DNA from: CAXQUZ01 sp942491145
GTDB lineage: Bacteria; Myxococcota_A; UBA796; UBA2385
DNA length: 64,000 nucleotides
Direction: 5' to 3'
Assembly (NCBI GenBank): GCA_942491145.1
Contig: CALOBC010000046.1
Coordinates: forward strand, 113,865 to 177,864
Below, piece by piece: positions 58,257 to 64,000 of the stretch. The notes beneath the pieces are model-generated. The model worked only from the letters and a program-made list of their open reading frames with translations. It was not told where the DNA came from and searched no databases. The position numbers and the translations under genes were made by a program. The first letter of the stretch is position 1, and each line of letters begins with the position of its first letter.

Positions 58257-59966
58257 CTAGCGAGGCACCCGGCAGGGCACATCGGGGCGCTGGGTGTTGC
58301 AGATGCGCCCGTCCAACGGCAGCGTCGTCACCGGCTGGGCGCGCAGCAAGTCGGCAAAGCGCTCTTTGAGATCGACCTCACCCTGGGGCACATCGTCGAC
58401 GTACCGCACCTCGAAGGTGTAGCCGTCCCGGTCGCCATAGTCGGACGTCACCAGGTACTCGTTGGTCACCACCCGGTAGGTCGCCGCCGGGTCGATGGGC
58501 ACCGGCTCGCCGCCGGGAGGCAGCAAGCTCAGCGACCTGGCGCTGCCCTCTCCACCGTTGGCATCGGGATCGTGGACGAAGCCCCAGCCCGAGATCTGGA
58601 GCCAGTGGCCGTTGCCCTCCCAGCCCTCCACGCTGCGGTTCGCGACGCCTTGCAGCTCGGCGCCGGTCAGCTCCACCAAGTAGGCCATCGCGTTGTAAGG
58701 AAACAGCTCCTCGACCTGGCGCCGGGTGAACGCCACGTCCGCGGGCAGGGTCTGGTTCAGCCGCAGCCCCCCACTGTTGATGAAGGCCAGCTGGGCGCCC
58801 TGGTCGGCATAGGCGTCCACCGCGAGATCGGCGATGGCATCACCCACGTTGGTCTCGTAGCGGCGCATCTCCAGCTCTTCGGCCACGAAGGCATTGCCCG
58901 TCATCGTCAGCGGCAGCTTGAGGCAGTCCAGGTCGTCCGGACCACAGAACAGGTCCGCCAGCTGGGCTTCCCAGCGGTCCACCTCGGCTTGCACAACGGG
59001 ATCACCTTTCCCATCGAGAATGGTCGCCAACACGTCATCTTGGGCGTCGTGGGAGACGTCGACCATGCCGCTTGGATGCACCGTGACATAGACCACCCGC
59101 ACCGTGGCGGCGTCGGCATCTGCCTTGAGGACCAAGCGGCCATCTTCGGTGGTCCGGGTCATCGCGTTGTGGTTGTGGCCCCCCACGATGAGGTCCAGGG
59201 AGGGCACCGCCTCCAACAACGCCAGATCGTCGGAGACATCCAAGTGGGTCACGGCGATGCGCACGTCCACATCGTCCAATGCTGCGATGGTGTCTTCGGC
59301 CACCTGGACGCGGTCATTGTCGAGCACGATATACTTGGGCAGCTTCTCGGCATCCATCTCGAGGGTCATGCCGAACAAGCCGACCTTGAGCTCGCCGAAG
59401 GTCACCACTTGGCTGGCCATCAGCTTGTCATCGTTGGGTGCGGGGCTGTCGTCGACGGCTTGCCAGGTGATGTTGGTGTCGAGCCATGTGAAGCCGCTGT
59501 TGGCCACAAAGCCATCCAGGGTGGGCCCGAACACGTCGCCGCCGTTGTCGAACTCATGGTTGCCGATGGCGATGAACATGTGGGAATCGAAGGCTTCCCC
59601 GTCGCCGTCCAGCCACGACAGCATCTCGACCATGTGCTCGCCATACAGCCGGATCTTGCGCGCAGGGTCGACCTCGGTGTTGGTCGACTTGGACAACAAG
59701 CCCGGCGACAAGAAGTCGCCCCCGTGGGTCAGCAGCAGGTCGGGGCAGTCGGCTTCCAGCTCGTTGCGCAGCCGGGCAAGCCGGGCGATGCCACCCCGGC
59801 CATCGAGCAGCCCTTCGATGCGGTAGACATCGTTGACGTGCAAGATGCCGAAGGTCTGGGACCCATCGCTGTGCAGGCCACAGCGGGCTTCAGGGGCGGC
59901 GGCAACCGGCGGGCTCTTCTTCGGACAGCCAAGGACAAACAGCGAGAGGAGGGCGGCGCGGCGCAT
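58257..59966 (-). CDS. 5'-nucleotidase/UshA-family lipoprotein
   Basis: A 569-residue lipoprotein (lipobox VLGC). The metallophosphatase half has GILHVNDVYRIEG, THGGDFLSPG, AIGNHEFDNGG, and IVGGHNHNAMT; the usual first-site His (NDxHG) is Tyr. The C-terminal 5'-nucleotidase domain has NSGGLRLNQTLP and LFPYNAMAYLVELTG. It probably releases phosphate or nucleosides outside the inner membrane. Confidence 0.9.
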   Translation of the reverse strand: MRRAALLSLFVLGCPKKSPPVAAAPEARCGLHSDGSQTFGILHVNDVYRIEGLLDGRGGIARLARLRNELEADCPDLLLTHGGDFLSPGLLSKSTNTEVDPARKIRLYGEHMVEMLSWLDGDGEAFDSHMFIAIGNHEFDNGGDVFGPTLDGFVANSGFTWLDTNITWQAVDDSPAPNDDKLMASQVVTFGELKVGLFGMTLEMDAEKLPKYIVLDNDRVQVAEDTIAALDDVDVRIAVTHLDVSDDLALLEAVPSLDLIVGGHNHNAMTRTTEDGRLVLKADADAATVRVVYVTVHPSGMVDVSHDAQDDVLATILDGKGDPVVQAEVDRWEAQLADLFCGPDDLDCLKLPLTMTGNAFVAEELEMRRYETNVGDAIADLAVDAYADQGAQLAFINSGGLRLNQTLPADVAFTRRQVEELFPYNAMAYLVELTGAELQGVANRSVEGWEGNGHWLQISGWGFVHDPDANGGEGSARSLSLLPPGGEPVPIDPAATYRVVTNEYLVTSDYGDRDGYTFEVRYVDDVPQGEVDLKERFADLLRAQPVTTLPLDGRICNTQRPDVPCRVPR

Positions 59967-60134
59967 GGGGGACCTTGAGCGGAGAGACCCCAATTGTAGG
60001 CCAGTCGGCCGCCCCCCGGTCCCCCCCCCCTCAAGATGTCCCCAACCAGAGCACTCCCCGCCTGCCCAGGCCGATCCCCACCGCCCCCACTGTGGCGCGG
60101 TGGGAGATCGAGATCAACTCAACACCGCGCCCGC

Positions 60135-61970
60135 TCAGCCCGCGAACATCTTCCAGATGGCGTCGGCCACACCCATCAGGCTCTCGCCCGCCATGATGCC
60201 GGCTGCCAGCACAATCGCGAAGCGCTTGACCCACGAGTCGGAGATCTTCTTGGCGACCTCAAACAGCACCGCGCCGAGGAAGAAGCTGAACGCGTAGTAG
60301 GCCGGAATCGCGAATGCCAGGCCGATGCTGACCGGGCTGGGCACCCAGCGAACCACCTTCTTCGGCAGGGTCTTTTCGAGAATGGCGAGCACGATGCCCA
60401 CCACGCCGCCCACCGCCATCGCGGCCACCGCACCTTCCGGCATCGCCTGGAGCCCCTGCTGGAACACCTCGGCCACAGCCTTCCACTGGGCCACCGCCGG
60501 GGCCGCCCACTCATCGGTCAATAGCTGGTTCTCGGGGTCGGGGATCAGCACGAGGTAGGCCGCGCTGCCCATGAGCGCACCGGAGACAACCCCACACGCT
60601 TGGGCGATGATCTGGTAGCGAGGCACGCTGCCGACCATCAGCCCGCTCTTGAGATCGTGCAGCAGGTCGGCACACTGACTCGCCGCACCACCGGTGACGT
60701 TGGCCGCCATCAGGTTGCTCGCCGCGTTGCCCGGGTCGATCACCCCGAGGGAGAGCTGGGTCACCTTGCCCATGGCCCCCACCGGCGTCACCCCGGTCTC
60801 ACCGGACACCCGGCCGGCGACGATGGCCAACACAAAGGTGAGCAACACGCCGAAGATGGCCAAGCCGACGCCAATGTCGAAGAGGACCACCTGGAGCACC
60901 ACACTCAGCGCCGTGACCAGCACAATGGCGATGAGGTGGGTCTTGCTGGACACATCATGGGGGTCGGCCTCGGCTCCGCTCGTGCGCCGAAACGCATTGA
61001 GGATGGCCTTTCCCGAGAACGAGAAGCTGGTCAATGAAGCCGTGACCATCATGGCCACACCGGGCCAGAGCATCCACTTCACCAGCGGACCGAACCACAT
61101 CGCCGTTGGGTCGACGGCACCGGCGTCCGCCCACCCGAGCTCGAGCACCTGGGGCGCCACGCCCAACCACGCAATGGCCGCGCCCAGCATCATGCTCGCG
61201 GCAGCCCGCATTCCGATGATGGCCCCCACCGCGATCATCATCAGGCTGGGGTCCAGCGCAAAGCCCAAGTTCTTGAAGCTCATCACCGCGTGGCCCTTGC
61301 CCGCGAGCACCCCGCCTTGCTGCACCGGCATGGAGCCGGGCATGCCCACCTTCGTCACCCACTTGAGCACTTCGGCCAGCTTGCCGACCGCACCGAGCAC
61401 CATGCCGCCGAGCAGCATCCGCACCCGGGCCATCGCTTCGTCACCCTTGGAGTAGATCTCCTTGAGCGTCTGGCCGGTCGCCACACCACCGGGGAACGGC
61501 AGCTTGTCGACCACCAGCATCTGGCGGCGCAACCCAATGGCCACCACCACGCCCACCAGACCGACCGACAACACCCAGATCGAGAGCTGGGGCCAGGTCA
61601 GCGTGCGCCCGGTCAGCAGCGTGAGGGCCGGAATCGGCGCCACAAGCCCCGCGCTGGAGATGCTGGCGCCGGCCGATGCCGCAGTCTGGTTGATGTTGTT
61701 TTCCAACAGACCAAACTTGCGCAACCCAAACGCACGAGTCGACAGCTGCCAAAAGCCAAAGCCCAACAATGCCGCGGTGATGGACATGTTCATGCCCCAC
61801 CCGATCTTCAACCCAAGGTAGATGTTGCACAGGGACAGCAGCCCACCGAACAACATGCCGGTGCTGACGGCCCGGAACGTGAGCTGGGGCGCGCTGGCGT
61901 CCACGGGCGGGTAGGCGTCCTCGGCCTCGGCGGCGGGATCCTGGGGCGGAGAGGTCTCGGCGGTCGACAT
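60135..61970 (-). CDS. OPT-family oligopeptide transporter
   Basis: A 611-residue transporter with about 14 helices. Typical OPT blocks: SLCNIYLGLKIGWG, ENNINQTAASAGASI, KLPFPGGVATGQTL and GIVLAILEKTLPKKV. The family imports oligopeptides or metal-chelates with protons. Start ATG 61968-61970 behind TGGAGCCCCC. A 13-C tract lies in the 168-base gap downstream at about 60019-60031. Confidence 0.93.
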   Translation of the reverse strand: MSTAETSPPQDPAAEAEDAYPPVDASAPQLTFRAVSTGMLFGGLLSLCNIYLGLKIGWGMNMSITAALLGFGFWQLSTRAFGLRKFGLLENNINQTAASAGASISSAGLVAPIPALTLLTGRTLTWPQLSIWVLSVGLVGVVVAIGLRRQMLVVDKLPFPGGVATGQTLKEIYSKGDEAMARVRMLLGGMVLGAVGKLAEVLKWVTKVGMPGSMPVQQGGVLAGKGHAVMSFKNLGFALDPSLMMIAVGAIIGMRAAASMMLGAAIAWLGVAPQVLELGWADAGAVDPTAMWFGPLVKWMLWPGVAMMVTASLTSFSFSGKAILNAFRRTSGAEADPHDVSSKTHLIAIVLVTALSVVLQVVLFDIGVGLAIFGVLLTFVLAIVAGRVSGETGVTPVGAMGKVTQLSLGVIDPGNAASNLMAANVTGGAASQCADLLHDLKSGLMVGSVPRYQIIAQACGVVSGALMGSAAYLVLIPDPENQLLTDEWAAPAVAQWKAVAEVFQQGLQAMPEGAVAAMAVGGVVGIVLAILEKTLPKKVVRWVPSPVSIGLAFAIPAYYAFSFFLGAVLFEVAKKISDSWVKRFAIVLAAGIMAGESLMGVADAIWKMFAG

Positions 61971-62239
61971 GGGGGCTCCAGAGCAGGGCCGCCAGGGTAT
62001 CGCGCCACAGCCGCTTGCGTGCCCCTCGCCCGGGGTCTGCGTGGGCTGGCGGGTGCCAGCAAGGCCAAGGCCGATGTCTCCACCCACACCGCCGAGCGGC
62101 TGGACCTCAGAGGAAATGCGGGCCAACGTTGAAAGACGGACACGGCTCGTCCGAAGCGGACCCAATCGCCTCGTGCAAGCACGCCGTCCCCACGCCGGTC
62201 GATGCGGCGAACCGTCCCCCACCCAGGACCGCCAGCTCC

Positions 62240-64000
62240 ATGAACACCCTCCTCGCCCTCATCCTGCTCAGCATGCCCGACGCCCTCGCCACGAGCGCAG
62301 GCCGAACAGGATCGTCGACCACGGGTTGCCGAAGCTGCCATGGTAGCTCCGCCGACAGCACCACCACCGCGGCATTCTCCGCGGGTTCATCGACGGTGGG
62401 ACCCGGCGAGACCGTCGCGATCACCTTCACGGTCTCCACGTCGGGCTCCACCCGCACAAAGGCGGGGCTCAACGTCAGCGCATCGGGCGGCAGCTTCACC
62501 GCCGGCACCGCGACCCAGGTGAGCTCCAGCCAGATCACCCACACGTCGGCCACGGCCATGTCCGCGAGCACTGCCACCTTCAGCTTCGACTGGACCGCGC
62601 CCACTGCGGCCGGCACCTACACGCTGTATGGCGCCGGCAACGCGGTGAACGGCAATGGCGCCACCTCCGGCGACGGCTGGAACCTGGCCACCAACTTGGA
62701 GCTCGAGGTGGTGTGCTCGGACGACGACGGGGACGGCTTCACGGACTGCGCGGGCGACTGCGACGACACCGACGGCGATGTCTACCCCGGGGCCACCGAG
62801 ATCTGCGATGGCGTGGACCAGGACTGTGACGGCACCATCGACGACAGCGCGGCCGACGCGGTCACCTACTACGCCGATGCCGACGGCGACGGCTATGGCG
62901 ACCCCAGCACCACCCTCGACGCGTGCACCGTCCCCTCCGGCTACCTCAGCGACAGCACAGACTGCGACGATGGTGACGGGAGCATCAACCCGGGCGCCAC
63001 GGAGGTCTGTGACGGGGGCACCGACGAGGACTGCGACGGGCTCGCCGACAACGCCGACAGCTCGGCCACCGGCACCTCGACGTTCTACGCGGACAGCGAC
63101 GGCGATGGCTACGGCCTGAGCACCGTCACCGTGGACACCTGCACCGTGCCCACTGGCTACGCGAACACCGACGGCGACTGCGACGACGACGACAGCAGCA
63201 TCAACCCGGGCGCGACCGAGGTCTGCGATGCCGCCGACGTGGACGAAGACTGCGACGGCAACGCCGACAACGACGACAGCAGCGCGACGGGCACCACCAC
63301 CTTCTACAGCGACAGCGACGGGGATGGCTACGGCACAACCACCCCCATCGTGCAGTGCGACGCCACCGCCGGGCTGGTCACGCTCACGGGCGACTGCGAC
63401 GACAGCGACACCGGCATCTCCCCCGCCGCGACCGAGACCTGCGACGGCGTGGACGAAGACTGCAACGGCACAATCGACGATGCTGCGGTCGACGCCGTGA
63501 CCTACTACGCCGACGGAGATGGCGACGGCTACGGCGATCTCAGCACTACCCTCGACGCGTGCTCGGCACCCTCGGGCTACCTCAGCGACAGCTCGGACTG
63601 CGACGATGGCGACATCAGCATCAACCCCGGCGCGACCGAGGTCTGCGATGGCAGCACGGACGAAGACTGCGACGGAGCCGTGGACGACGCCGACAGCTCG
63701 GTGACCGGCACGACCGACTGGTACACCGACAGCGACGGCGATGGCTACGGCGACACCTTCGCGGAGGCGGCATGCGTGGCACCGTCGGGCACCGTGGACC
63801 TGAGCGGCGACTGCGACGACGACGACATCAGCATCAACCCGGGCGCGACCGAGGTCTGCGATGCCGCCGACGTGGACGAAGACTGCAATGGGCTCGCCGA
63901 CAACGACGACAGCAGCGCCACCGGCACCACCACCTTCTACACCGACAGCGACGGCGACGGGTATGGCACCACCCCGACCGTCACGCAGTGCGACGCCACG
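62240..64000 (+). CDS. Secreted MopE-repeat protein with CxxCH and choice-of-anchor-V-like domain (partial)
   Basis: Begins at ATG 62240, with a signal peptide (MNTLLALILLSMPDALA). GCRSCHGSS, a heme-type CxxCH, opens an Ig-like domain (to ~ residue 155) resembling choice-of-anchor V. From ~62720 there are six MopE-like units with alternating DSDGDGYG and INPGATEVCDG elements and two or more Cys each, expected to bind Ca or Cu. At least 587 residues are in the window and the frame continues past its end. The unit structure repeats every three units (~633 bases). Confidence 0.85.
   Translation, partial: MNTLLALILLSMPDALATSAGRTGSSTTGCRSCHGSSADSTTTAAFSAGSSTVGPGETVAITFTVSTSGSTRTKAGLNVSASGGSFTAGTATQVSSSQITHTSATAMSASTATFSFDWTAPTAAGTYTLYGAGNAVNGNGATSGDGWNLATNLELEVVCSDDDGDGFTDCAGDCDDTDGDVYPGATEICDGVDQDCDGTIDDSAADAVTYYADADGDGYGDPSTTLDACTVPSGYLSDSTDCDDGDGSINPGATEVCDGGTDEDCDGLADNADSSATGTSTFYADSDGDGYGLSTVTVDTCTVPTGYANTDGDCDDDDSSINPGATEVCDAADVDEDCDGNADNDDSSATGTTTFYSDSDGDGYGTTTPIVQCDATAGLVTLTGDCDDSDTGISPAATETCDGVDEDCNGTIDDAAVDAVTYYADGDGDGYGDLSTTLDACSAPSGYLSDSSDCDDGDISINPGATEVCDGSTDEDCDGAVDDADSSVTGTTDWYTDSDGDGYGDTFAEAACVAPSGTVDLSGDCDDDDISINPGATEVCDAADVDEDCNGLADNDDSSATGTTTFYTDSDGDGYGTTPTVTQCDAT
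62720..64000 (+). repeat. MopE-type tandem repeats with three-unit higher-order period
   Basis: Six units centred on CDG/CDAA cores at about 62806, 63010, 63229, 63442, 63649 and 63868. Units 1-3 resemble 4-6 in order (62791 vs 63424, 62991 vs 63628, 63207 vs 63836), a repeat of roughly 630-637 bases. Suggests expansion by blocks of three. Confidence 0.8.

Overview
The window is high-GC (roughly two thirds G+C by eye), tightly packed bacterial chromosome with many 1-4 nt start/stop overlaps. The lineage looks like Myxococcota or a related former deltaproteobacterial group. The support is a large set of type II signal peptides, lipoproteins with long Asp/Gly-rich linkers, MopE-type Cys/Asp metal-binding repeats, a Hanks-type Ser/Thr kinase with a PEGA-like partner, and GlnRS together with COQ4-like and UbiA-like proteins. 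No rRNA, tRNA, CRISPR array, prophage or intact insertion sequence was recognised.

Layout. 1-5.7 kb: an SGNH hydrolase and a minus-strand arginine operon argC-GNAT-argJ-argB with a good sigma70-like promoter. The 3' end of argB is duplicated on the far side of the SGNH gene. 5.8-10.8 kb: a possible ZipA-C-like protein, a heme-motif lipoprotein, a thioredoxin-fold lipoprotein, a tetrapyrrole-methylase-fold protein and an NlpC/P60-like protein. 10.9-13.5 kb: a VOC-DGPF-ECF42 sigma operon with a matching promoter in front. 13.5-17.8 kb: a choice-of-anchor-type lipoprotein, glnS, rpiA and a DUF4105 protein. 17.9-20.3 kb: a predicted alpha/alpha-toroid lipoprotein overlapping a lipoprotein version of Memo.

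20.4-28.7 kb: SDR, polytopic membrane protein, AlkB + lipocalin pair, an MGS-like/cytosine-deaminase-like fusion, an RRM Gly-rich protein with an apparent frameshift, an 800-base structured intergenic region, and a LysM-N-acetylmuramidase. 28.9-34.7 kb: a four-gene minus operon (ALDH, membrane spermidine-synthase-like, Asp/Gly lipoprotein, UbiA-like). 34.9-43.6 kb: small lipoprotein, amidase lipoprotein, fhs with a GT-C-like protein, COQ4-like, alpha/beta hydrolase, SGNH hydrolase, sulfotransferase. 43.8-53.8 kb: outer-membrane protein, class V aminotransferase, endonuclease I lipoprotein, lipoproteins, PCD, alpha/beta hydrolase, serS, M20 peptidase. 53.8-57.3 kb: lipoprotein-STK-PEGA operon. 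57.4-62 kb: isochorismatase-like hydrolase, 5'-nucleotidase, OPT transporter. 62.2 kb to the end: the start of a large secreted CxxCH/choice-of-anchor/MopE-repeat protein that runs off the window.

The region mixes housekeeping genes (arg, glnS, serS, rpiA, fhs) with a large secreted or envelope accessory set. The items most worth follow-up are the MGS-amidohydrolase fusion, the envelope Memo/toroid pair, the ECF42 unit with its own promoter, the hairpin cluster at 26.6-26.75 kb, the argB tail duplication, and the higher-order MopE repeat. All functions come from reading motifs and were not checked by database search.
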